Assembly: GCA_030039895.1 (NCBI GenBank)
Contig: JASHUR010000152.1
Span: 1-21,948, forward strand
Direction of reading: 5' to 3'
DNA length: 21,948 nt
Source: Acidobacteriaceae bacterium
GTDB taxonomy: Bacteria; Acidobacteriota; Terriglobia; Terriglobales; Acidobacteriaceae
Positions 16,048 through 21,948 of this stretch are shown here, piece after piece. The notes under the pieces are model-generated. The model made no database searches. It was not told the DNA's origin and saw only the letters and a list, made by a program, of their open reading frames with translations. The position numbers were made by a program, and so were the translations under genes. Every line of letters begins with the position of its first letter. The first letter of the stretch is position 1.

Positions 16048-16072
16048 TGTACATAAACTCAACCGTTGTACA
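16048..16072 (+). promoter_or_regulatory. Candidate operator of the vapBC pair: two TGTACA sites
   Basis: The palindrome TGTACA occurs at 16048-16053 and 16067-16072, 19 bp apart start to start, about two helical turns, between the terminator and vapB. Type II antitoxins usually repress their own operon through such paired palindromes. The DNA-binding role is inferred; a clear -35/-10 pair was not found. Confidence 0.45.
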
Positions 16073-16105
16073 CATCTGCTAAACTGAAAAACAGAGAAAC
16101 AACAA

Positions 16106-16336
16106 ATGACCGTCACCAAGAGCCACATCATCCACAAGCATTTCCGTCTCGACTCCGCGAAGCTCAAGCGCGCGCAAAAGGTTCTCGACGCCGCCACTGA
16201 GACGGAAACAGTCGAACGTGCTCTCGACCTTGCCATCTCTGAATTTGAGCGCAACAGGATCGTCGAAGAGGCAAATCAGAAATTTCTGAAGAGCGGCATC
16301 TCTATTCGCGACGTCTATGGAGTTCTGTCGAAGTAG
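16106..16336 (+). CDS. vapB: VapB-like antitoxin of a type II toxin-antitoxin pair
   Basis: The 76-residue protein has a short N-terminal strand (HKHFRLDSAKLKRAQKV), then a helix-rich ATETETVERALDLAISEFER typical of ribbon-helix-helix VapB antitoxins, and a charged C-terminal tail (RIVEEANQKFLKSG) that would wrap the toxin. The expected role is to bind and neutralise the PIN toxin encoded 3 nt downstream and to repress the operon. ATG 16106 has only a weak purine-rich site (ACAGAG) upstream. Identification rests on size, this pattern and the neighbouring toxin. Confidence 0.78.
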   Translation: MTVTKSHIIHKHFRLDSAKLKRAQKVLDAATETETVERALDLAISEFERNRIVEEANQKFLKSGISIRDVYGVLSK

Positions 16337-16339
16337 CGC

Positions 16340-16774
16340 ATGCCTCTTCTTTTCGACTCGTCGATCTACATCTCAGCCCTGCGAATTGGCGACACCGCAC
16401 ATCTTCTGCTCAAACGCTGGGAGGGGGAATCTCCGCTTTGGCTCAGCTCTGTTGTCTTGGAAGAGCTTTATGCCGGGGCCGACCTCGCAGCTCATCGCAT
16501 TCTGGAAAAGCTCGAGCGCGACTTTCAGAAGGCAGGCCGGATACTCACACCAAACCTGAGCGATTGGACACAAACAGGAAAACTTCTGCATCGCCTCGCT
16601 GATAAATTTGGATACGAGCAGATAGGCCGCGCCCGTCTCACCAATGACGCTCTTATCGCCACCAGCGCCGCGCGCACCGGCATCACAGTCATCACCACAA
16701 ATCCACGTGACTTCGCACGCTTGGCGCAGTTCTGCCCTCTGCTGTGGCAACACCGGTCGCTCAATACTCCATGA
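16340..16774 (+). CDS. vapC: VapC-like PIN-domain ribonuclease toxin
   Basis: The 144-residue protein has the PIN-domain acidic residues in order: Asp6 in LLFDSSIYISAL, Glu42 in SSVVLEELYAGA, Asp103 in LTNDALIATSA, and Asn121/Asp124 in ITTNPRDF. VapC toxins cleave tRNA or rRNA and stop growth when the antitoxin is lost; the target here is unknown. The start ATG 16340 follows the antitoxin stop after 3 nt, so the two are one operon. No terminator is seen in the 120 nt after it, which run into the convergent bshB1-like gene. Confidence 0.88.
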   Translation: MPLLFDSSIYISALRIGDTAHLLLKRWEGESPLWLSSVVLEELYAGADLAAHRILEKLERDFQKAGRILTPNLSDWTQTGKLLHRLADKFGYEQIGRARLTNDALIATSAARTGITVITTNPRDFARLAQFCPLLWQHRSLNTP

Positions 16775-16897
16775 AAGTTGTAATTCCTGCGTCACTTTGT
16801 CTTGCGGCAACCCGACTCTCATCCGCGACCAACGGGAGCGGCTACAAAACCCATCATCACGAATGGCGCAAAGCGCGTCTGCCTGGACGGCCAGTCC

Positions 16898-17620
16898 TTA
16901 CATTGATGCCACCGGGATTATCGTCAAATCCTCCACCAGCCCCACTTCCTTCTGCACAAACGGCTCGCCGTACGTCACTCCCGCCAGCAGCCCGTAGTGC
17001 CGCGCCTCGGCAAACGTCCGCTCCCGAATCTCCTCTTCCGGCACAAACAGCCCGCTGCCTGCCTCCTGATTCGCAAATTGCGACCGGTACGCCATCAGCG
17101 CCTGGTGCCGCTCCTCGACGTGCGCCGTAATGTCCACCACAAAGCTCGGACGCACATCCGCATACAGACTCGCATACACAATCTTGAACGGCCTCCACGC
17201 CGGAGCGTCCGTCTCCAGCTTCTTCAGTCCGCTCAAAAAGCATGCCTCGTACCCCAGCGCCGAAGTTGTGTAGTGGTCCGGATGTCGCCCCGTCCAGTAC
17301 GGCAGAATTACCACCCGCGGCCGCACCCTCCGCAACACCTCCACAATCTTCACGCGGTTCTCATACGTGTTCTCTACCCGTCCGTCCGGAATATCCAGCG
17401 CCCCGCGCCACACCACGCCCAGAATCTTCGCCGCCTCCATCGCCTCGGCTTCGCGCTCCGCCGCCGACCCGCGCGTCCCCGCCTCGCCGCGCGTCAGGTC
17501 CAGAATCGCCGTCCGTACGCCCTGCGCTCGCAGCTTCAGCAGGGTCCCGCCGCACGTCTGCTCTACGTCGTCGCGGTGCGCCGCAATCGCCAGCACCTCT
17601 GCATTCGCCTCGTTCGTCAT
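16898..17620 (-). CDS. bshB1: BshB1-like bacillithiol biosynthesis deacetylase (PIG-L/LmbE family)
   Basis: PIG-L family zinc deacetylases remove an N-acetyl group from a glucosaminide; BshB1 acts on GlcNAc-malate in bacillithiol synthesis. The 240-residue protein shows the metal motif AHRDDVEQ at 14-21 (normally AHPDD), the BshB1-like DLTRGEAGTRGS at 41-52, and the second motif HPDH at 113-116. The C-terminal Y-x-SQF-type phrase (ALMAYRSQFANQEAG) is also usual. The Pro-to-Arg change leaves the His and Asp ligands in place. ATG 17620 was chosen; a TTG six bases earlier (17626) would add two residues. Neither has a good ribosome binding site, and the start is only 20 nt downstream of the previous gene's terminator. 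The bacillithiol assignment is probable; another LmbE substrate is possible. Confidence 0.85.
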   Translation of the reverse strand: MTNEANAEVLAIAAHRDDVEQTCGGTLLKLRAQGVRTAILDLTRGEAGTRGSAAEREAEAMEAAKILGVVWRGALDIPDGRVENTYENRVKIVEVLRRVRPRVVILPYWTGRHPDHYTTSALGYEACFLSGLKKLETDAPAWRPFKIVYASLYADVRPSFVVDITAHVEERHQALMAYRSQFANQEAGSGLFVPEEEIRERTFAEARHYGLLAGVTYGEPFVQKEVGLVEDLTIIPVASM

Positions 17621-17640
17621 ACTCAATCACAATAAAAGAA

Positions 17641-17667
17641 AAGCGCGGCCCGTCAAAAGCCGCGCTT
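17641..17667 (-). terminator. Intrinsic terminator of the lipoprotein gene
   Basis: AAGCGCGGC and GCCGCGCTT form a perfect 9-bp stem around 9 nt. On the minus strand it begins 21 nt past the lipoprotein stop and is followed by TTCTTTTATT, a good U-tract. The plus-strand side also continues T-rich (CTTGTTTCTTTTT), so it could stop transcription both ways. Confidence 0.88.
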
Positions 17668-17688
17668 CTTGTTTCTTTTTCACTCGTT

Positions 17689-19164
17689 CTAGTAGTTCGT
17701 ATTGTCCGCGTCGCTGCCGGCGTCCATATACGCCACGTCAGACGCGGTTCCCGTCACCGTCACGTTCGAGTTATCCAACTCGTTAAAATTCGCGGTGGCG
17801 TAGATATACACCTGTCCGCCTTCCGCCGTATACACCTTGTCCAGCCCTGTCACCGCAGCAATTCCAGTGGCATCGCCCTTGTATGCGTCCAGTGTCGGCT
17901 TGTTCGTCGACGTGTTGAACATCGTCAGGCACCCATAGGGAACCGACCCGCCCGAGGCCTGCGCTTTCTTGTATGTCTCACCCTCAAGGCAGTTCGACGA
18001 CCCGATCCACAGCGTGTTGTCGTCGCCGAAGACCATCTTGTTATGCGTCCCGTCGCTGATCGGATACACCCCGGTCACTTGACCCGTCTGCGTGTTCAGC
18101 GTCGACAGGTACCCCTCGAACAATCCGTCCGATTGCAGCTGCTGCCCCGCCAAATACAGCGTGTTGCCGTTAAAGATGGCGTCTGTGGCTCCTCCTGCAA
18201 CCTTGATATTGCTCTGCGCCACTAGCGCGATGCCTTTGCCCCCGGAAGTGTTCGTATTCAACTCTGACGCGGTAATCGGAATCACCGTCACTCCCGCCGT
18301 CGTGCCTCCGCACTCCGGTCCGCAATCCAGCACATACGCCGCCGACCCATCCGGAGAAAACACTGCCTTCGTCGGATGGTCAAAGCTCGCGTTCGGTCCC
18401 GTGCTCACCGGAAACGCGCAGAACGCCGGCAGGTTCTGCGGCTCGCAGTCCTGTGCATTCAGGTAGTGCTGCGGATCGCTCGACGCAGCCGCCGCCAGTT
18501 GCTGGTTCGCCGTCAGACCCACGATGCTGTACACCGCAAACTCATCGCTCGGGGTCGAGCCGATCGTCGTGTTCTGGCCTTGTGTCGCATTCTGCACAAA
18601 CACCAGAGCAATTGTCCCTCCCGGATTGATCGAAACCCGGTACGCATTCGGCAGGTTCAGTTCATAAGACTTGCTCGTTGACAGATCCACGACAGAAACA
18701 ACGTGGGTCGTTCCGTTCGTCGCATACACAAAGTCGCGTGGCCTGTCGATGAAGATGCTCGATGAAAGCCCGCCAGGAATCACAATCGGTGTCCCTGTCT
18801 TTTCCTCCGCGTAGTTTGCGATCACAAAGCTGCCGTCGCCTGCGCCATACACTGCGCCCACCTGTTCCTCCGGCATGTTCTGGATAGTCAGCGGAAGAGA
18901 TCCCGAATACCCTGCAATGGAAAACTGTCCCGAGCTCGCGCTATGGGCGTGACGAATGTCGTAATAAGCGTCATCAAAGTAAAGCGCGCCCTTCGATAGA
19001 GCGCTGGGGTTCTGCACAGCTACCAGCACCCGGTTCAATACCCCGCTCGGCGGCAGGCTCCGCCCCGCAAAGTAGTAGTTCTGCCCGCAGGATGTAAGCA
19101 GCGATGCAAACGTGACCAGAAGGACGGGACCGAGCCAGAAACCTCTTAAACTTCTATTCTTCAA
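17689..19164 (-). CDS. Predicted lipoprotein with beta-propeller-like repeats
   Basis: The 491-residue product starts with a lipoprotein signal peptide: basic KNRSLR, a hydrophobic core, and lipobox LTSC with Cys26 as lipidation site. The rest consists of four-stranded repeat-like units such as DFVYATNGTTHVVSVVDL, AVFSPDGSAAYVLDCG and DAIFNGNTLYLAGQQL, the style of YVTN/lactonase-like beta-propellers. No catalytic residues can be pointed to, so an enzyme role is not claimed. Pairs of Cys in ECGPECGG- and SSNCLEG-like segments may form disulfides outside the cytoplasm. The start is TTG 19164, needed to keep the basic N-terminus; GTGAGG lies 10 nt upstream. A terminator follows. Function unknown. 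Confidence 0.85.
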   Translation of the reverse strand: MKNRSLRGFWLGPVLLVTFASLLTSCGQNYYFAGRSLPPSGVLNRVLVAVQNPSALSKGALYFDDAYYDIRHAHSASSGQFSIAGYSGSLPLTIQNMPEEQVGAVYGAGDGSFVIANYAEEKTGTPIVIPGGLSSSIFIDRPRDFVYATNGTTHVVSVVDLSTSKSYELNLPNAYRVSINPGGTIALVFVQNATQGQNTTIGSTPSDEFAVYSIVGLTANQQLAAAASSDPQHYLNAQDCEPQNLPAFCAFPVSTGPNASFDHPTKAVFSPDGSAAYVLDCGPECGGTTAGVTVIPITASELNTNTSGGKGIALVAQSNIKVAGGATDAIFNGNTLYLAGQQLQSDGLFEGYLSTLNTQTGQVTGVYPISDGTHNKMVFGDDNTLWIGSSNCLEGETYKKAQASGGSVPYGCLTMFNTSTNKPTLDAYKGDATGIAAVTGLDKVYTAEGGQVYIYATANFNELDNSNVTVTGTASDVAYMDAGSDADNTNY

Positions 19165-19197
19165 ATCCGGAAAACCTCACCAAGCGTGGGAATTTTA

Positions 19198-19203
19198 AGT
19201 ATA
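19198..19203 (-). promoter_or_regulatory. Possible -10 element for the lipoprotein gene
   Basis: TATACT on the minus strand lies 33 nt before the TTG start, leaving room for a short leader holding GTGAGG. No clear -35 is found upstream, where a hairpin occupies the expected place. Confidence 0.3.
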
Positions 19204-19233
19204 GCAGTGGCGCACGTGCCTGCGCCCCGCTAT
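19201..19233. other. Two-part hairpin in the divergent intergenic region
   Basis: ATAGC (19201-19205) pairs with GCTAT (19229-19233), and GGCGCA (19209-19214) with TGCGCC (19221-19226), separated by a small AGT/CC internal loop. It lies 68 nt before the start of the methyltransferase fusion and next to the possible lipoprotein -10. It may be a leader structure or a protein-binding palindrome. It does not match a SAM or cobalamin riboswitch. Confidence 0.45.
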
Positions 19234-19288
19234 GGCTGCCGGCGCTATCCTGCCGCTGGCAATGCGGCCCCCTCTGGAATACCATGAC

Positions 19289-19295
19289 GGGAAGG
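19289..19295 (+). promoter_or_regulatory. Ribosome binding site setting the start of the fusion enzyme
   Basis: GGGAAGG lies 6 nt before ATG 19302. It favours that start over the upstream in-frame ATG 19284, which has no comparable site and would place GGGAAGG inside the gene. Confidence 0.75.
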
Positions 19296-19301
19296 CATAT
19301 C

Positions 19302-21215
19302 ATGACTGACCGCATTCAGGAGATCTTCGGTAGCCGCACCATCCTCTGCGATGGCGCCATGGGCACCACCCTTTACGCCCGTGGTGTCTTTATTAACCGC
19401 TGCTACGACGAGCTCAACCTCTCGCAACCCGACCTCGTTCGCTCCATCCATGAGGATTACCTCCAGGCCGGGGCCGAGTTGATTGAAACCAACACCTTCG
19501 GCGCCAATGCCTTCCGCCTCCTGCGCTACGGCTTTCAGGACCAGGTCTTCGCCATTAACAAGGCCGGAGTGGCAATCGCCCGTCAGGCCGTCCGTCAGCT
19601 CGAAGAAAAGCAGGCCGGCAATGCCTGGGTTGCCGGAGCCATCGGCCCCCTCGGCGTTCTCCTTGAACCGCTCGGCAAAACCGGGCTCGACGAGGCCCGC
19701 GCCGCCTTCGCCGAACAGATTCGCGGCCTCACCGACGGCGGCCCCGGCGTCGGCGCCGACCTGCTCGTCGTCGAGACCATCACCGCCCTCAATGAGGCCG
19801 AGCAGGCCATCCTCGCCGCGCGCGAGGTTGCGCCCAGCCTACCTATCATCGCCATGATCACGGTCGACGAGGAATCCAACTGCCTCGACGGTACCAGCCC
19901 CGAGCATGCCGCCGTGCGCCTCGCCGCTGCCGGAGCCGACGTCATCGGCTGCAACTGCAGCACCGGGCCCGCCACCGTTCTCACTGCCGTCGAGCGCATG
20001 AGCGCCGCCACCAGTCTCCCGCTCGCTGCCATGCCCAACGCCGGAACCCCCCGCGCCGTCGATGGCCGCAACATCTACCTCTGCTCGCCCGAGTACATGG
20101 CCAGCTTCGCCCGCAAGTTCCTCAAGGCCGGCGTCCAATTCATCGGAGGCTGCTGCGGAACCACCCCCAACCACATCCGCGCCATCAAGTCCGCCATTCG
20201 CGCTGTCGAAGCACAGAAGACCGCCAAGCCCGCGCCCGTGCGCGAAGCCATCGTCACCGAGACACCGCCCCTCCCCATCGAGCAGCGGTCAAAGATCGGC
20301 CGTCTCATTCACGAAGGCGTCTTCATCACTCTCGTCGAAATCGTTCCCCCGCGCGGCATCAATCCCGCGAAGGAGCTCGAAGGCGCTGCCCTGCTCGCCG
20401 CCCGCGGCATCCACGCCATCAATGTGCCGGACTCGCCCCGTGCCTCCGCCCGCATGAGCGCGCAGAGCCTCTGCATCCAGATCCAGCAGAAGGTCGGCAT
20501 TGAAACCGTCCTCCACTACACCTGCCGCGACCGCAACGTCCTCAGCATCCAGAGCGACCTGCTCGGCGCGTCCTCCATCGGCCTCAAAAACATCCTCTGC
20601 CTCACCGGGGATCCACCCAAGCTCGGCAACTACCCCGACGCCACCGCCGTCTTCGACGTCGACGCCATCGGCCTCGTCAACATCGTCCGCCGTCTCAATC
20701 ACGGCCTCGACATCGGCGGTAACCCCATCGGCGCATCCACCGGATTCACCGTTGCCGCCGCCGCCAACCCCGGCGTGCCCGACATCGACAACGAAATCCG
20801 CCGCTTCGCCTATAAGGTCGAGGCCGGAGCCGAATACGCCATCACCCAGCCCGTCTTTGATATCCGTCTGCTCGAAGTCTTCCTCAAGCGCATTGAAAGC
20901 TTCCGCATTCCCATCATCGCCGGCATCTGGCCGCTCCACAGCCTGCGCAATGCCGAGTTCATGAAGAACGATCTCCGCGTCTCCGTGCCCGACAGCATCC
21001 TCGCCCGCATGCAGCAGGCCGCCACCCCCGAACTCGCTCGTGCCGAAGGTATCCGCATCGCGCAGGAAATGCTCGCCGCCGTCCGCGGAATGGTGCAGGG
21101 AGTCCAGGTCAGCGCCCCGCTCGGCCGTTACGCGCTCGCCGCCGACGTCATCGACGGAGTCCTCCGCCCTGAGCAGAAATCACCCAGCGAAGGAGCGCCC
21201 GTTGGAAAACTTTGA
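19302..21215 (+). CDS. Bifunctional homocysteine S-methyltransferase / 5,10-methylenetetrahydrofolate reductase
   Basis: The 637-residue protein joins two one-carbon enzymes, as in B. subtilis YitJ. Residues about 1-300 are the zinc-dependent homocysteine methyltransferase barrel: LCDGAMGTTLYARG at 15-28, ETNTFGAN at 62-69, and zinc ligands Cys219 in GCNCS and Cys284-Cys285 in GGCCGTT. Residues about 330-620 are the FAD-dependent MetF barrel: LVEIVPPRG with Glu346 as likely general acid, TCRDRN at 407-412, LCLTGDPPK at 432-440. There is no cobalamin-binding or activation domain, so methyl transfer must use another donor or separate B12-carrying MetH subunits encoded elsewhere. Together they generate methyl-tetrahydrofolate and methionine. 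The start is set by GGGAAGG. The 3' end overlaps xseB by 14 nt. Confidence 0.94.
   Translation: MTDRIQEIFGSRTILCDGAMGTTLYARGVFINRCYDELNLSQPDLVRSIHEDYLQAGAELIETNTFGANAFRLLRYGFQDQVFAINKAGVAIARQAVRQLEEKQAGNAWVAGAIGPLGVLLEPLGKTGLDEARAAFAEQIRGLTDGGPGVGADLLVVETITALNEAEQAILAAREVAPSLPIIAMITVDEESNCLDGTSPEHAAVRLAAAGADVIGCNCSTGPATVLTAVERMSAATSLPLAAMPNAGTPRAVDGRNIYLCSPEYMASFARKFLKAGVQFIGGCCGTTPNHIRAIKSAIRAVEAQKTAKPAPVREAIVTETPPLPIEQRSKIGRLIHEGVFITLVEIVPPRGINPAKELEGAALLAARGIHAINVPDSPRASARMSAQSLCIQIQQKVGIETVLHYTCRDRNVLSIQSDLLGASSIGLKNILCLTGDPPKLGNYPDATAVFDVDAIGLVNIVRRLNHGLDIGGNPIGASTGFTVAAAANPGVPDIDNEIRRFAYKVEAGAEYAITQPVFDIRLLEVFLKRIESFRIPIIAGIWPLHSLRNAEFMKNDLRVSVPDSILARMQQAATPELARAEGIRIAQEMLAAVRGMVQGVQVSAPLGRYALAADVIDGVLRPEQKSPSEGAPVGKL
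21190..21195 (+). promoter_or_regulatory. Ribosome binding site of xseB
   Basis: AAGGAG is located 6 nt before the TTG at 21202, inside the end of the preceding gene. This fixes a TTG start for xseB; no ATG or GTG in frame lies nearby. Confidence 0.8.
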
Positions 21216-21414
21216 GCAGTCTCTCAAGAAGCTTGAGTCCATCGTCGCGAAGATGGAGCGTGGCGATGTCTCGCTTGAAGAATCCGTCAAGCTCTTCGAA
21301 GAAGGCTCAAAGCTCGCCGACCAGTGCAAGCAGCAGCTCGCCGAAGCCGAAGGCAAAGTCGAAATCCTCGTCAAGCAGCGCAACGGCTCCATGAAGCGCG
21401 AACCGTTCGAATAG
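21202..21414 (+). CDS. xseB: Exodeoxyribonuclease VII small subunit
   Basis: XseB assembles on the XseA nuclease to form exonuclease VII, which degrades single-stranded DNA. The 70-residue product matches the family pattern ENFEQSLKKLESIVAKMERG, then SLEESVKLFEEGSKL, then QQLAEAEGKVEIL, two helices forming a coiled hairpin; E. coli XseB is 80 residues. It starts at TTG 21202 within the last 14 nt of the methyltransferase fusion, with a strong AAGGAG, so the two are translationally coupled. No xseA is present in the window. It ends 12 nt from the convergent vapC stop. Confidence 0.92.
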   Translation: MENFEQSLKKLESIVAKMERGDVSLEESVKLFEEGSKLADQCKQQLAEAEGKVEILVKQRNGSMKREPFE

Positions 21415-21426
21415 GCCCACTCATAC

Positions 21427-21825
21427 CTACGGCAGCAATCGCGCCTTGTGCCCTTGCGCAGCCAGCAGTGTCGTCGCTGCCTTGTCGAAGGATACGAATG
21501 TCTCGCCACCCATCCACGCCCCCTCATAGGCGATCACTCCGTCAGCAAAATCCCCGCCTGCCTCCAGCACGGCCAGCCCGGCCTCAACCGCTGGCCGGTT
21601 CATCTCCACATTGACCGCTGCTGCCAGAGCTCGAATCGCTTCACTTATGTCAGCCGACCGTAAGCGATATGCTTTCCGCAGCACCCACACAAATTCACAG
21701 AGGCATGGAGTCGTAATCGCGATCACCGAAGCGCCTTTAAGTACTCGAATCGCTGCTCGCGCCTGCTCGGGATCATCGCGCACGACTGCGCGCACCAGCA
21801 CGTTCGTATCAACGCTGATTTTCAC
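21427..21825 (-). CDS. vapC: VapC-like PIN-domain toxin (second pair)
   Basis: The 132-residue PIN protein carries Asp6 in ISVDTNVLVRAV, Glu44 in CLCEFVWVL, Asp92/Asp95 in GDFADGVIA and Asp114 in SFDKAA, the complete metal-binding set, so it should be an active ribonuclease toxin. The start was placed at GTG 21825 because it overlaps the antitoxin stop as GTGA, the usual tight coupling; a GTG at 21840 would extend it by five residues into the antitoxin gene with no family support. It resembles the VapC groups paired with AbrB-fold antitoxins and differs from the PIN protein at 16340. Confidence 0.9.
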   Translation of the reverse strand: MKISVDTNVLVRAVVRDDPEQARAAIRVLKGASVIAITTPCLCEFVWVLRKAYRLRSADISEAIRALAAAVNVEMNRPAVEAGLAVLEAGGDFADGVIAYEGAWMGGETFVSFDKAATTLLAAQGHKARLLP

Positions 21826-21948
21826 CGTTTGCCGGCCCACCCTTGAGAAGCCGCCTCATTCATCTCTTCAAGCGTGGCGACCTTTCTCGTCTTGCCCGCC
21901 AGTAGGCCGATAAATTTGTCGATGGATCCCGAAGGCTTCACAGCCCGC
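21822..21948 (-). CDS. C-terminal part of an AbrB/MazE-like antitoxin (5' end outside window)
   Basis: Reading from 21947 leftwards gives 41 residues then TGA at 21822-21824: VKPSGSIDKFIGLLAGKT followed by VATLEEMNEAASQGWAGKR. The ending LEEMNEA...GWAG is characteristic of VapB antitoxins with an N-terminal AbrB (SpoVT-type) DNA-binding fold; here only the toxin-binding tail is in view. The stop overlaps the vapC GTG by 4 nt. Its expected role is neutralising that toxin and repressing the operon. Confidence 0.8.
   Translation of the reverse strand, partial: RAVKPSGSIDKFIGLLAGKTRKVATLEEMNEAASQGWAGKR

Noticed and set aside
16775..16897. Possible extra small gene or terminator after the first vapC
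   Set aside because: No convincing frame, ribosome binding site or stem-loop in these 120 nt.
19165..19301. SAM or cobalamin riboswitch before the methionine-synthesis gene
   Set aside because: The leader is short and lacks the conserved cores of both classes; only simple hairpins are present.

Overview
The window most likely comes from an acidobacterium of the Acidobacteriaceae/Terriglobia type. The evidence is high GC content, an Oar-like TonB-dependent transporter with an N-terminal carboxypeptidase-regulatory domain, the order mreB-mreC-mreD-mrdA-rodA followed by an RNase E/G gene, a BshB1-like bacillithiol deacetylase, and short dispersed repeats beginning GTCATCCCGACC. The assignment is by family resemblance only. 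I see no rRNA, tRNA, CRISPR array or insertion sequence.

Layout: (1) 1-3841 holds the 3' end of an unknown protein gene and then a large outer-membrane TonB-dependent receptor, closed by a 12-bp stem-loop. (2) 3847-5340, on the minus strand, is an aldehyde dehydrogenase. (3) 5548-12656 is the rod-shape and cell-wall elongation cluster: MreB, MreC, MreD, PBP2 (MrdA) and RodA. Its two departures from a plain elongasome operon are a 242-nt mreB-mreC gap full of inverted repeats, and a small GIY-YIG nuclease gene with two dispersed repeats wedged between mrdA and rodA. (4) 13047-15971 is an RNase E/G whose S1 domain is interrupted by about 500 low-complexity residues. It has a 390-nt leader region and a strong terminator. 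(5) 16106-16774 is a VapBC-like toxin-antitoxin pair. (6) 16898-19164, on the minus strand, is a BshB1-like deacetylase and a lipoprotein with a predicted beta-propeller, separated by a terminator. (7) 19302-21414 is a homocysteine S-methyltransferase/methylenetetrahydrofolate reductase fusion overlapping xseB. (8) 21427-21948, on the minus strand, is a second VapC toxin with the 3' end of its antitoxin.

MreB filaments, the MreC/MreD membrane proteins, the RodA glycosyltransferase and the PBP2 transpeptidase form one machine for lateral wall synthesis, so their co-location is expected. The most interesting place is 10942-11556. There a repeat pair has apparently been inserted at the 3' end of mrdA, its sequence now encodes the last 40 residues of the PBP2 reading frame, and a GIY-YIG nuclease gene starts at the edge of the second repeat copy and ends in an ATGA overlap with rodA. 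This looks like a small repeat-plus-nuclease cassette that settled in an essential operon without breaking it. Several start codons were set from ribosome binding sites or overlaps: the fusion enzyme at 19302, xseB at the TTG at 21202, and the second vapC at 21825.
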